A stretch of 64,000 nt of DNA from Palaemon carinicauda (Eukaryota > Arthropoda > Malacostraca > Decapoda > Palaemonidae). Of the stretch, positions 43,610 to 55,400 are shown piece by piece. The stretch spans positions 73,240,102 to 73,304,101 of the forward strand of contig NC_090729.1 of the NCBI RefSeq assembly GCF_036898095.1, written 5' to 3'. Numbering within the stretch: position 1 is the first letter of the stretch; every line of letters begins with the position of its first letter. The notes beneath the pieces were generated by a model that searched no databases, was not told where the DNA came from, and was given only the letters and a program-made list of their open reading frames with translations. The position numbers and the translations under genes are program-made.

Positions 43610-43948
43610 AAAGAAAGTTTTGGTGGCGCCGTACGGTGGCGATTGGCCGAACTATTTACAGTACATTAGGAGAGTCGAGTTGTTTACCTCTTTATCGACT
43701 CTCCTATTTTTCTTGCCACTTTCCCTCTCGAAGTGAAAGGCTATTCGGGGTGTAAATAGCTATGATATGTGTCAAGATACGTCCTTACGCGATATCCCTT
43801 GGAGAAATTTAAGGGATACTCGCTCCAGGAGTTAGAATTCTGGGTACCTTCGGTAAATTCTTTGGGATATATCACTGTAGTCACATATAACTTAGGAAGC
43901 TACTAATGAAGGAACTTCCATCAGCACGACATGGCCTAAGCCCAAAAA
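43610..43948. repeat. D 5' ITR
   Basis: Inverted copy of 26,785-26,878 plus 27,784-28,110, without the gag insertion. It ends ATGGCCTAAGCCCAAAAA. Confidence 0.85.
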
Positions 43949-44076
43949 TTGAGATCATAACGAGGTATCAAACAATACACCATAAGGGTGTAGTTCAAGA
44001 AAAACAAATCCAAAACTAGGTAGTAACAATAAGTAAGGCAGGTAGGAGGAAAAGAGGATAGAGCAAGACGTTGTGA
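43949..44076. other. A1 3' untranslated region, continuation
   Basis: Resumes A1 after D. Parallel to 17,430-17,558 in A2. Confidence 0.75.
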
Positions 44077-45130
44077 TTAAGACTCAGTACCTTCAGGAGG
44101 AACCACATTCCCAGCTGCTACTGTAGCAAATTTTAGAGCTTCCAAAGGTTTTAGGTAGTGGCGTTTAAAAACTTTAGGGGACTTCCAGCCTGTATATTTT
44201 GTGAGCTCATCAAATTTCATGTGATGGAAGATATTAACTGAAGTAGCAACAGCTCAAATATCATGGACATGGGGGAATGATTCAGGATTAGCCTGTTTAA
44301 TAAAATAAAGGATTTGTTGCCTGATTCCTTTAAGGGTAATGGTTCCTCCATTTTCTCTAACAAATAAGGGCCCTGTGGTTGTAATGGAAGTTCTATTTAA
44401 GTAGGCTTTCAGGGTGGTAACTGGACACAAGGATGGATCCCGAGGAAGTGGAACAATCTTCCAGGGAGACCATCTGTTCTGAGGGTCCTCATTTTTAGCC
44501 AGGAAAACTTTGTTAGGGGAGAGAAGAACTTCTCCCGAAGAGAGGAATTCAATATGGCCTGGGTCTCTAGACAAGGCAGATAGTTCTGAAATTCTGGAGC
44601 CAGAAGCGAGGCTCAATAGGAACAATGTCTTCCTTAACAGTGCCATGTAATTGCAGGATTCATTAAGAGTGTCAGAGGCCAGCTTCAAGACATCATTAAA
44701 AAACCAGGAAATTGCACTAGGGCGAGTTGATGGTTTTAATCTGGCACAAGCTCTCGGGATGGACGAGAAGTATGAATCCATAAGGTCAATATCAAAACCA
44801 ATATGGAAGATCTTTTTCAAAGCTGATTTGATCATAGTGATGGTGTTGGCTGCCAGGCCTGATTCAAAGAGAGTTCTGAAGAAGGTCACAGTTAGATTCA
44901 TCGTCATCTTTTCAACCTTTGAGTCCTTTAAAAAATTAGCAAGTTTTTTAACAGCTGAGTCATATTGACGGAGGGTGGATTCCCTTTTGTCCAATTCCAA
45001 GAATAGGGTATTTAGAGGGTCAATATTTGCACCTTTTTGAGCTGCAAACTTCATGAAGTCCATAAAGTTAGGGCACTCTGAATTCTTGAGGAAGCTAACA
45101 CATTGCGAGTTTGTACTACTTGTGTTAGTA
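44077..45130 (-). CDS. A1 tyrosine recombinase (YR) with TGA at the HxxR arginine
   Basis: Nearly identical to A2: STLRQYDSAVKKLANFL, ANTITMIKSALKKIF, LLSLASGSRISEL (first Arg), PLFVRENGG, FPHVHDI, then TGA at 44,254-44,256 at the HxxR Arg position. The frame then stays open for about 58 codons (AVATSVNIFHHMKFDEL..., KRHYLKPLEAL with the candidate Tyr) to TAA at 44,077. A1 and A2 differ in the codon before the TGA (ATT versus ATA). The upstream frame runs continuously over RNase H. Confidence 0.8.
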
Positions 45131-46720
45131 TAGGGTTGGGAATCTGCCGAGGGCAGAGGCCCAGTTCCAGCAACAGAGGAAACCAACTGCTCTTGGGCCA
45201 GTTGGGGGCTACCAGAGCCACTCGGCCTCTGAAAGACCTGAGTTTGTCCAATACTTTCAACAGGAGATTTATCGGAGGGAACAGATAAATCCTCTTCCAA
45301 ACGTTCCAATCTAACGACATTGCGTCTGTGGCATAAGCCCGAGGGTCCAGGTTGGGGGCCAAGTAACATTCTAGTTTGTGGTTGGATTCCGTTGCAAACA
45401 AGTCCACCTGGAGACCCGGGACCTGAGATAAGATCCATTTGAATGACTGTTTGTCAAGGGACCATTCCGACTCCAGCGGAGTTGTCCTCGAAAGTGCATC
45501 CGCCAGTACATTCCACACTCCCGCAAGGTGGACTGCTGACAAATGCCACTTGTTCGATGTCACCATGGAGAATATTGCTAACATGACGTGGTTTATGTGG
45601 GCTGACTTGGAGCCTCCTCTGTTTATGCAGTGGACTATGACTGCGCTGTCTAGAACCAGCCTGATATGAAGGTTCCTGGCTGGTTTCTGTTGTTTTAGAG
45701 TAAGGAATACTGCCATGGCCTCTAGGACATTGATGTGAAATTGTCGGAATATCGTCGACCATAGTCCCTGGCCTTTCTTGTGCTGGGAGTATCCTCCCCA
45801 CCCTGTTAAGGAGGCGTCTGTGTAAATGACGAGTCCTGGGGCCGGATATTGCAAGGGGACTGACTTCGATAGGCTCTTGACTTTCGTCCACGGCTCTCAG
45901 GATTGGGGGAAGTCGAGCTCTTTTGTCTCGACGCTTCTTGTTTGCCTTGGAGCGCCATACTCTGTTTATGTCCTTTAGTTTGGCCTTTAGGACAATGTCT
46001 ATTACGGAGGCAAACTGTAAGGAGCATAGCATTCTTTCCTGATTCCTCCTGGACGTCAATTTGTCCCTGAGAAACCGTTTCGTGTTCTTTGCTATTTCCG
46101 TCCTTTTGGCTTTCGGGAGGCATAGCGTATGGGAGCGTAGGTCCCATTGTAATCCCAGCCATTGAAACTTGGTCTCCGGGACCAGGCGGGATTTGTCGAG
46201 GTTGACCTGAAACCCTAACTGTCGAAGGGAGGTGAGAACCTTGTCTGTTGCCGTGAGGCAGTTCCTGACATTGTCTGCCCAGACGAGCCAGTCGTCCAGA
46301 TAAGCCACTATTTGAATCCCTTGGATTCGAAGTTCTTGAATTACCGTCTCTGCTAGTTTGGCGAAGATCCTGGGCGCTATGTTGAGCCCGAATGGCATCA
46401 CTTTGAATGCATAGGCTTGTTTGCCTAGTTTGAAGCCTAGGAAAGGACGAAAGTGCCTTGCTATTGGAACGTGATAGTAGGCATCGGTAAGATCTATAGA
46501 GGTGGTGACGGCCCCACGGGGAAGTAAGGTCCGCACCTGAGAGACGGTTAGCATGTGGAACCTGTTGCAACGAATGAAGGAGTTCACACGGGACAAGTCT
46601 AAGATTACTCTTCGCTTGTCTGAGCCTTTCTTTGGCACGCTGAACAAGCGACCTTGAAATTTTAAGCGATGGACACTTTGGATTGCGTTCTTCTGCAATA
46701 GGTCTTCTGTAAACGATCTA
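45051..46720 (-). pseudogene. A1 RT-RNase H, frameshifted
   Basis: RT (45,454-46,698 frame): LFSVPKKGSDKRRVILDL, SIDLTDAYYHVPI, MPFGLNIAPRIF, AYLDDWLVW. About a dozen bases present in A2 (19,360-19,375) are missing near 45,895, shifting the frame before RNase H. RNase H reads VIYTDASLTGWGG, with the catalytic Asp kept where A2 has Gly, then VLDSAVIVHCI and ADALSRT. Another indel near 46,720 breaks the N-terminus. Confidence 0.8.
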
Positions 46721-46875
46721 GCTCCTCTGTTGGAAGTTGAAAGAAACTGGTCGGTGGAGGGGCCCTTTTATCCAGCTCCACCCCAGACCTTTGGAAATTA
46801 TTGTATGCTGGAAGCCCAATGCTGAACCTCCAACGGTCTCGAAAGACGTAAAGTCTCCCTCCTACCTGAAGATTT

Positions 46876-48886
46876 TCAATGGGCTGAGGATGACTTACCT
46901 CCTCTGCCTCCGCGGAATGCCTTGCCTCGGTTAAAACCCCTTCCGCCACCTCTGTTACGAAAGGCACCTCTGGCGCCAGAGCCTCTGTTGCGTTGGTAGC
47001 CATGGAAGGAACCTTGGGACTCGTAGGTGGGGTTAAAGGCAGGGGAGGTAGCATATGACGTCGACGCTACCTGTGCCTGAGGGACCAACACATACTGTTG
47101 TTGAGGGTGTCCCATCGAAGTAGATGGTTGGGTACCCTGTGCTGGTGGAACGGGTTGTACAACCTGAAGGGACTGTCTGTTCTGGGAGGAATGGAAGGGC
47201 CTCAACCTCTTCCTGCCTCGGGCCAACGCGCCAGCTGGCTCAAACTTCCGCTTGGGGACTAGGCCCCATCTAACTTTGAGGCTCTGGTTAACCCTAGCTG
47301 CCTCGCTGAGTACAGAGTTTACCAAGTCCTCCGGGAAGAGGTCAAGGCCCCAAACCGGGGCTTTGATGAGCCTATTAGGCTCATGCCTGATGGTAGCCTC
47401 AGCTAACACGTGTCTCCGGCAACGGAATCTAGCGTTGAGAAACTCAAAGGCATCAACTAACAAAGTCTGTGGGAGGGATTTGGTCAGAACTTTAAAAAGA
47501 GATTCCTCCTCGTAAGTGATGGTGGTCATCTCGGCCAAAGTGGCTGAATTAATTGACCTACTCAGCCTGCACCGGGCCTCGAACTCAAGGCGGATTAGTG
47601 ATTCCGGGAGCTTGGGGAGGCGTTCGATGAACTGTGTGGAAGCACAGTCAGCGCTCAGTTTGCCTGCCTTGAAGGTGGCCGGCGCGTTACACCAACACTC
47701 GTGGTCACCTGAGAAGAGGAGGGAAGTTGAATCTGTCTCCCGGAGCTGGGGTAGAGGCTTTTCTTCCTTGGCGGACTGATAGGCATGTCCATGATCTTGG
47801 TGACGCATGGGGTGGGGGTTTGTTCGTCAACCACAAACATGGTGTAAGAACTCTTGTGGGGTGTGAGCATCATGTTCACACAATCCCACTCGTTTAATGC
47901 CCGGACTAAGGTAGACTGGGCCTGTTCCTTGGGATAAATAACAGTCTCCCTAGGGACTTTATCTAACCGGACCAGAGCCTCTTCGGTCAAACTGGCGAAG
48001 CCGGGGAAGGGGAATTGGAGTCCCGGCGGATAAAACTCGGTCCTCCAGAGGCCGGGTGCCAAAACCCTCGATGGTCAGCATGCCATCCGTAAAAGGAGAA
48101 TGCCGAGCCATCTTCCAGGGGTTATTCTTGGTGAATGGTGGGAGCTTGGAAGCGTCGGGGATGGGGTATTGCTGCTGTTGTGGCAGCCCCGAACGCATGA
48201 GGCCTTGTACCAAGTTCTCTTTGTTGGAGATCCTCTCAGTGAGGGATGACATTAAAGACCCAATCTGAGAAAGAAGTTCCTTAGAAAAGGCTTTCGGGTC
48301 GAAGGGTTCCTCCGGGGCGGAAACGGGGGACGGTGTAGAAATCGAACCATGAGAGGTCGAAGATGCGGCAGAGGAGTCTTTGGGGACTCTAGAGGATGAA
48401 GCCTTGACCGACTTCGGGGATTTTGAAGACTTTCGGGTCTTAAGTAAAGGCTTACGGTGAGCCTTAACCTTCGGGGTAACTGGGCGGGGCTTGAAATCAG
48501 CCCCGGTTGTCCCCTGTAAAGAAGAATGAGCAGAAGTAGAAGAAAAAGTCGGGCTAAGGAGAGGAATCTTAGCCTGGGACCCACCTGCCTCACCTACCTC
48601 ACTACCTACGTCCGGTTCGTCAAGAGCCATCGGTTCTATATCCAAGTTGAGGGTAGCGACGTCTTCTGTGATAGTCCCGCCCGTCTCCTCCTGGCCCGGG
48701 GCAAAGAGCAGGGACTCTATCTTTTCAATAATGGGGTCCGCCACATCCTTGGGGAACGCAGCCAATGTCTTGGCATTGGGGTAACTCTGAGAGAATGCAA
48801 GGCTGTTTAGCCTTTACATTGTGGGCGAACCCGCCGATCCAGACCTTGAGGGTCGCCAGGGCTGAGGTCTTAGCCGGCTGGGAGCT
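46876..48886 (-). pseudogene. A1 gag, main exon
   Basis: After acceptor CTCTTTCAG (48,887) it reads SSQPAKTSALATLKVWIGGF, then MAAFPKDVADPIIEKIESLL, an acidic stretch, the conserved MARHSPFTDGMLTIEGFG block, RHVLAEATIRHEPNRLIKAP, and an RGG tail (NRGSGARGAFRNRGGG...). It is frameshifted near 48,050 and 47,790 and has a small deletion near 48,785 relative to A2. Confidence 0.75.
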
Positions 48887-49062
48887 CTGAAAGAGAATAG
48901 ACTATTACTGGAGGTAAGTGGTTTCCACAAGGGAAGTAAAATAAGAAGGCTTAGGAATCTCCTTGCGAAAACGAAGGCACCGAAAAGGGGACACGTTGAA
49001 AATAACATGAATGACAGAGGTTAAGACAATGTAAATTTAAAATTAACCATAATTCCACTTAC
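48887..49062 (-). other. Spliceosomal intron in A1 gag (176 nt)
   Basis: Donor GACTCG|GTAAGTGG and acceptor CTATTCTCTTTCAG|AGC, identical in position and length to A2 22,364-22,539. The intron body has diverged more freely than the splice sites. Confidence 0.7.
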
Positions 49063-49218
49063 CGAGTCTGAGGTGAGCGTGGAGGCCAGCTTGTAACAGA
49101 CTACGCAATTGTCCGGGTGCCAGACGGTCAATCCATCCACAAGGATAGCACAGTGGGCGTGTGACCGACAAACGTCGTGGCCGCAGGGTTGGTGGAGGAC
49201 CGCCGAGCAGGCTGTCAT
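49063..49218 (-). CDS. A1 gag first coding exon, zinc-finger-like
   Basis: ATG at 49,216-49,218, 15 nt after the acceptor TTTATTTTACAG (exon from 49,233). Encodes MTACSAVLHQPCGHDVCRSH, then HCAILVDGLTVWHPD and NCVVCYKLASTLTSDS up to the donor. Cys and His spacing suggests a zinc-binding domain shared by gag of families A and D. A1 retains the start that A2 lost. Confidence 0.65.
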
Positions 49219-49233
49219 CGCACAGCGTACCGT

Positions 49234-49658
49234 CTGTAAAATAAAGATACATAAGTATCCCGTAGGTAAGCTAGAGGAGCCTGGGGGCTCCGGGAGCTTA
49301 AAATACACTGCTATAGCAGTGGGTAAAACATTCTCAAGCCGTAAGGGCGATAAAGCTAGAGGAGCCCGGGAGCTCCGGGAGCTTAAAGTACACCGTTATA
49401 GCAGTGGGTAAAACATTCTTAAGCCGTAAGGGCGATAAAACACTTAATAGTTAACAGAATAAGTCAATCCGTAACTATGATCATACAAGGGGGAACAGTC
49501 GAGTAATAGAAGTTTATATATATAAATAAAAGATAATCGTAATATGGTTAGGGATATACGTTGGCTCCGGAGAGAAAACTGAGAGAGCCCGGGGCTCGTG
49601 TTACCCTACCGGGGTAGGCGGGACTAGGGGGAAGGGTTGTCGGGGATCAGAGACTCAC
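49234..49658 (-). other. Putative leader intron of A1 with 2-unit minisatellite
   Basis: Donor CCCGTCG... followed by GTGAGTCTC on the minus strand at 49,658, acceptor at 49,234. The 85-bp minisatellite (49,276 and 49,361) lies inside. Same arrangement as A2. Confidence 0.5.
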
Positions 49659-49659
49659 C

Positions 49660-50984
49660 GACGGGCTCAAGGACCTTAACCGAAAACTCGACAAGATAAC
49701 TAGGTCCGGAAGCTACAAACGGGGATCCCGTAGATAAAATTGTTAACATCGAGTGGGGTCCGTGAAGTGCGGAACGCCACACGGGGAGGGTGAAGGGAGG
49801 GATCCTATAATGGGTCCGTGGGGTGCGGAACCGGGAGGTAGCATCCAGGAATAATATGTGTATATATAAAAGACATGGAACCCAAAACATAGCAGAAATC
49901 CCTCCCGCCGACCGATGGCCAATTGGAGCGGCGGGGAGAAAACGGCTACGGAGGGTAGGGGAAAACTATAAAATCTATAACATATAGCCTCTCTAACGTT
50001 CAAAGTCCGCTGGTGAAGGAGCCAGGCAATATCCCCGGGGAGGGGGGGGGATGGTGAAAGGGTACGAGAGAACTCGACCCGTAAAACAAAGCAGCTGACT
50101 CCAAGGCTCGAAGAGCGAGAGGCATCCCTGAAGTGGGGATGTAGGCGGGGGGAGGCTATCACGTGGACAGAGAGACCAGGCGTACCAACCTGGTCGAAGA
50201 ACCACGACATATGAATGATCACTACAGATAGACATAACATAATATAATATAATATATAATATAATTGATATGGTATAAAATATAATGAGTAGGAAAGCAT
50301 GCGAAATATAGAAAGAGAGGGACGCAAGGGAGAGGCAGGGAAGAGCCGAACCTTTCAGCGCGGGGAGGACCGAGCTGGGCAGGGGGGGCAACATAACACA
50401 AAGTCGGTGAGGTGCCGACATAAAAATATGAAAACAAACTGCCTCGCGAGAGTTCCACTCAAACTAAAGCAACTACTAGTCGTAAATATAATGTAACGTA
50501 TCCGCTTATGATAAGAAAACGTAAGAACGTGGAGTAACATAAAAAACTAGCAGCGCCCGAAGGCGAGCAGGCATGCCAACCTAACACGAAATATGATACC
50601 GTAATATCATTACAACTGTATTGTAATTAACAGGATAATGAAATACCATAACAAAATAAAATAACACGGGGTGTGAACCGTGAATACCCAGATAGGTTCA
50701 AAACGAAAAACAATCAGTATGGAAGACTAATTGTAAGGCGTTAAGAACGAGAGAGAGAGGAGGTAGCCAGCCGCCATGGGGGTCCCGAAGCGGGGCCGCA
50801 AACAGTGAAAATTAAAAACTGTGATAAAATAACAACTAAGGGCAAGGCTACCTCCAAAGACTCAAAACTCATAGATCTGGTACTTAACTTTGACGGAGTG
50901 ACAGTAGATTCCGACATCATGAGATAAATCCTGGGTAAATCCGGGAAAACACACACCGAAAAAGTGAACAGCGTAAACCAATGG
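49660..50984. other. A1 5' leader
   Basis: Non-coding. Includes the intact target site (about 49,978-49,988) for the transposon found in A2 and a short GA tract (50,746-50,760). Confidence 0.65.
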
Positions 50985-51292
50985 TGCTATGAAAAGGAGT
51001 GACGTCACTCGCGTGGGTTGGACTGTTGGTAGTAGAGATCGGTGCTAGGGTGTTGAACGGCACCTCGCTGTACGGGGATATTGAGAGGAGATATCTAAAT
51101 GGTGTGAGGCCTCTGGTTGTGATTATTCATCACGCCCCAGTTATTTATACCGACACCTTATTAGGTGAGCGAGCTGGGTTCAACCTAGCATTCCTAGACA
51201 ATTTTTTCTCTGGTAAATTCATTGCAGTTTTTACCTTAGAAATTATGTAAAAGGAGCATTTCACTGGGCGGCACAGGTCGGAGCCCAGAAAA
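50985..51292. repeat. A1 5' ITR
   Basis: Inverted copy of 15,970-16,276. Ends GGAGCCCAGAAAA. Contains the ~28-bp block deleted from the 3' ITR. Confidence 0.85.
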
Positions 51293-51709
51293 GCTAAGTT
51301 ATGGTAAAGTTCACTTAGTGTAAGTTAGAATAAGTTACGGTAGTGTACGTTTATCGTAGTTAACCTCTCTACCTCCTCGCCGCCCGTCCGTCTCCTCTCT
51401 GCGTAGCAAGACCAACAACACCTGCGCTGGAGTTTCTAAGGTAAAGTGACGCTAAAAACCCTTTCTTAATTATCATTTTTTGATAATTATTCTTTTTTAC
51501 ATGTCTATTATCTAATTTAGTGTACATTATTCTCATGGGTAATTATGTGTAGTAATTTATTAAGGAGTTATCATAGGTTTTTGGGCTCAACCACAGATTA
51601 ATCCTATTTCAATGTATTCTTATGGGAAAATTCGTTTCGACATCCGAACATTTTCTACATCCGAAGTCGGTTGTGGAACGGATTAAATTCGTATGTAGAG
51701 GTACCACTG
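51293..51709. repeat. Tigger 3' untranslated part and right TIR
   Basis: Continues the Tigger after A1. The TIR occupies about 51,590-51,709 with 'cgacatccgaacattttcta' motifs, ending ACCACTG before TA. Confidence 0.8.
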
Positions 51710-51711
51710 TA

Positions 51712-52480
51712 CCAGTCTTTGAGTAGGTAGCAGAGAAGACTTCTTGAGATTTACCAGGATCCCCAGATCCTGGCAAAGTTTCAGAAGTTCGTCTCGGTGT
51801 CGAAGAAGGGTTGACTCCGAGTTTGTTAGGATTAGCCAGTCGTCCAGATAACGGAGGAGACGGATGCCGATCCTGTGTGCCCACGATGATATCAGGGTGA
51901 ACACTCTGGTGAAAACCTGAGGTGCTGTGGAGAGACCGAAGCACAGCAACTTGACCTGGTAGATCTTGTTGTCTAGGCAGAATCTTAAGTACTTCCTTGA
52001 AGACGGATGGACTGGGATCTGGAAGTACGCGTCCTTCAGATCCAGTGTACACATGAAGTCTTGAGGTCTCACTGCAAGTCTGACCGTGTCTGCCGTCTCC
52101 ATGCTGAACGGAGTCTGCTTGACAAACCTGTTCAGAGCTGAGAGGTCGATGACTGGTCTCCAGCCTCCAGACGCCTTCTTTACAAGAAAGAGTCGACTGA
52201 AGAAGCCTGGGGACCCGTCGACGACCTCTTGGAGAGCGCCCTTCTTCAACATGGTCTCGACTTCTCCCCGAAGGGCTTGCCTCCTTGCCGATCCCATAGC
52301 AAGGGAGCTCAATGACACTGGATCCGCTGTTAGGGGAGGTAGAGATGTTATGAACGGAACGCGATATCCTTGACTGATTACAGAGATCGTCCAGGAATCG
52401 GCCCAGAGTTGCTGCCACCTGCTTGCGCAACTTTGCAGGCATCCCCCTACTGGTGGACATGCAGGGGGACTGCCAATCCT
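51712..52480 (-). pseudogene. C1 reverse transcriptase (5' half of pol), cut by the Tigger
   Basis: RT palm motifs: SRLFLVKKASGGWRPVIDLS, CTLDLKDAYFQIPV, LLCFGLSTAPQVFTRVF, RYLDDWLIL (catalytic YxDD), LGILVNLKKSS. The frame is open up to the TA junction and resumes at 13,640 on the other side. A second same-strand frame is open for 283 codons (51,609-52,460). It overlaps the end of gag (RGG motif) near 52,480-52,558. Confidence 0.85.
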
Positions 52481-55400
52481 AGCATTTACGGCCTCGGCCA
52501 CTCCCCCTAGGATTTTTCCCTCCCCTGGAGGACTTTTTGCCTTTCTTGTCTTTGACATGAAAGAGCTTTGACACCGTTGTCTTCGCTGCCGTTACCGGTT
52601 TCGTCGTCTTGGTAGGACGTGGTTGCTGGGTTGCTGGAGGTTTATAGGGCTTAGATGTTAAAGCCCTCTGCAGGAGAGAGTCCTGGTTGGACTTCCTCCA
52701 CCTCTCAGCTGCCTGCTCCACGTCCTTAGGCTCAAACAGATTTCTCCCTAAGATGGAAGAATGTCTGAGCCTGCTTATCTTGGTGTTGGGGACTTCCTGG
52801 TGGAACCTCTCAGACACCGCATCTCGACGCTTCAAGATGGTGTTAGCCCACAAGTTCGAGACTTGGTGGGCTAGAAACTCGATGGTACGAGTGCCTGGGA
52901 GTAGAAATGTCTCCATGGCCTTCCTGGTACTTTCCTTGGACAGGTCCTCGGATCGTAGCAGGATGCCTAGCGACCGTAGAAAAATGTCCAGCCACGAAGT
53001 TGCCTGCATGGCACACTTCGCTACCTTCTCCTGGCTGAGGATCTCCGTAGCCGAGAAAGCCACCTACCGGGTGGAGTCTCTCTCAAGAGGGACTCCGTTG
53101 GTAAGCTCTTCCAAAGAATGGCGCCAAGGAAGAGATAGACAAGTCTCCTCCATGATCTCGAAGTACCTCCTCTGATGGACACGAGGAGGCGGGAGGAGTT
53201 TGTTCCCAGCGCTGGACCGGCTGGAGGAGGCAAGCTCGGAGAGCTGGCCCTCGACCTTATCTCTGGCACTCTTCCCCATCGGACCAAGGCAAAGCCGCAC
53301 TGGCCTCAAAGGGGTTTCTGAGTACCAAAGACTCGGTCCAGGACCGTGACCTTGCCCTCACGAGGAGGAATGTCTGGATGCGAGAACCCGTTGAGATTCT
53401 TCATAAGGGTCAGAACTTGCCAGAAAGCATGTTCTGACTCCTGAAGCTCCCCTCCTGAAGGGCTGGCAGCGAAGTCTCCTGTCCCCGAAGGCTCTTCTCG
53501 GCGGGACTCGTGGACGTTCTCCGAGGGCTTGGCTGGCTCTGGTCTAATCCTCGAGGACAATTTCGGAACTGTCTTGGAGTCCTTCGACTCCCTCCTGGGA
53601 GGGATACAGGACTCCAGAAGTGATGGTGGGAGGCTCTTCTCCACCCCTACCCGAGAGGACTTCTCTGCGCGAGGTGGGGTTTCCCTCATTGGTGCAATGG
53701 GGGAACGCCTCACCTCACGAGACTCCCCTAAGGACGGGAAATCCTCGTCCGAAGGGGAGGGAGAAAAAGTCTGGGGGGGGGAGGGAGCCTTTCTCAGACT
53801 TCCGAGGAGTCAACTTCGCCCTTGGAGAAATTACCACGTCCACTCCTCCTCTCTTCCTATTCAGGGGAGTTGAGACTGCCACTGCTTTGTGTCCCAGTTC
53901 AGAGAGAACAGGCTTGAAAGCCTGTACGACCGCTCTGACGAGGGACCCAAACCAGGGCTGTCGACTGACAGCTGCGCTGTCAGAAACTCCCTCTGGAGGG
54001 AAGTGGAGGGAAGGGGATCGTTCGATCCCTAGGAGGAGTTACCAAAGCAGGGTTGGCCTGAAAAGAAGAAGGCAAGTTCCTGGACCTATCTGGAGTTATC
54101 CCTCCCTCCGGCGAGTGCGCTGTTCTGCAGTGACCTACCCGTGCGTCGTCTCACAGCCTCTAGCGTGGGATCGTATTGGTGGTCGCGCGATGGAATTCCG
54201 CCTAAATCGCGCGTAGGTGATAGCAAGGGCGCGCAGGCGCGCGGGCGAGCGATGGCACGCATAGGCGATCGATGGCGCGCGGGGGAGCGTTCTGAAGATA
54301 GCGGCGAGCGTGCAGCAGGCTGAATAAGCACTCGCACGCGTGAAGGCAATTGTTCGCGCGCCCAGGGGAAATATCCCTTGCGCGCTGGCGCGCATGAGGG
54401 CGCACATCTTGAACTGCAACAAGTGGGCGCGCGATGGCGCGTAGGTGACGATGATGGCGAGCGCCGACGAGCAGGGGAAGAGATTATCTTCCCCTTTGCG
54501 CCCAGATCCGAAGATCGTGGACGCACAGGAGAACGTTCACGCACAGGCAAGGGCTGGCGCGTCGGAGAATGCTGGCGCGTAGGCGAGCACTGGCGATCAT
54601 GGGCGCGCATCAGGAAGAGGGCGCACAGTGGCGCGCTGGCGGGCAGAAGAGCGTTGGCGCACAGGTGAGCGCTGACGGGCAGGAGAGCGTTGGCGCACAG
54701 GTGAGCGCTGACGCGCAGGTGAGCGCTGACACAGAGGAGAGCTGGCGCACTCTAACTGGAACTGGAGCATGCTTTCGCGCTGGCACGTAGGAGATCGATG
54801 GAGCGCAGGGGATACCTGGCGTGTAAGGGACTTAGTCTCTAGGAGAGAAAGTCCCTTGTGCCCCGAAGGGACTGATGCCCGCTTGAAAACGGGATGCGTG
54901 GGCGCCCACAGCGCATCAGCGGCCAGGAACGGCGACAGCAGGTCAGCCGGTCTGGCGGGAGGAAGGTCGGCGCGTCCTTTGCAAGGACGATCTTCCACCG
55001 AAGGAGATCGCGAACGATCTGCAGAGAGGTCCAGGGATGTAGCTGGTAGAGTCGGTGATCGACGACGAGGTTCCTCTGCGGCGGACTGCGGGGATGACAA
55101 GCCGAAGAGGCGCCTCCTTACGCCCTTGTAGGGCGAGGGAAGGCCTCTACAGCGAAGAGGAAGGCGGGCTTTGCACCTTATACGCCCTCTGGGGGCCGTA
55201 GGATCAGCAAGCTGACCAGCAGTCCTCCGAAGAGGAGTCTGTCAGTGAACTCCCCCGAGGGGGAGAATCACCTGCAGGAGAGACCGTTGGACTTAGTTCC
55301 TCCCTCGAAGGATTTTCGGAGGGGGGAACTAAGCCTTCAGCTACATCAGGAGCAGAGGTTTGACCTGACTCGTCAGAAGCCTCTGCCACAACAACGTCGA

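Larger units (their letters stand above)
26785..43948 (-). mobile_element. D: DIRS1-like retrotransposon, family D, inserted into A1
   Basis: On the minus strand, inside A1 31 bp from the A2 right end. The 3' terminus 'ggattttgagcgaagcg' starts near 26,785; the 5' terminus ends CCCAAAAA at 43,948. The flanking A1 sequence (CAATTCGTAGTA / ATTGAGATC) is contiguous in A2 at 17,415-17,436. A few extra bases ('ctgtaaac') remain on the left. The ICR is at about 28,125-28,215. Its genes are YR (35,790-36,892), an intact RT-RNase H (36,912-38,906) and gag (38,599-41,227). It hosts B2, a (TAA)n retroposon and, within its 3' ITR, a captured gag piece. Confidence 0.9.
15969..51292 (-). mobile_element. 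A1: DIRS1-like retrotransposon, family A, split by A2 and D
   Basis: DIRS element on the minus strand inserted in the Tigger 3' untranslated region. Its own DNA is 15,969-16,673, about 26,751-26,784 and 43,949-51,292 (about 8.1 kb). The 5' ITR is about 50,985-51,292; the 3' ITR is 15,970-16,276, and the ICR 16,308-16,403. The 3' ITR lacks about 28 bp present in the 5' ITR and in both ITRs of A2 (between 'tctcaa' and 'caccctagc' near 16,207), a simple deletion. Gene order is gag (with intron), RT-RNase H, YR. Several indels make it non-autonomous. Confidence 0.9.
13643..51709 (+). mobile_element. Tigger/pogo-like DNA transposon, split by DIRS element A1
   Basis: Cut-and-paste transposon flanked by a TA duplication (13,641-13,642 and 51,710-51,711). 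The ends CAGTGGAACCTCTACATA and TATGTAGAGGTACCACTG are near-perfect inverted repeats, and the subterminal regions repeat a 'catccgaattttttcgacac'-like motif. Its own DNA is 13,643-15,968 plus 51,293-51,709 (about 2.7 kb), with one plus-strand transposase gene. It landed inside the RT gene of C1. Excising it in silico, leaving one TA, keeps that frame open. A1 inserted just downstream of the transposase stop. Confidence 0.9.
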
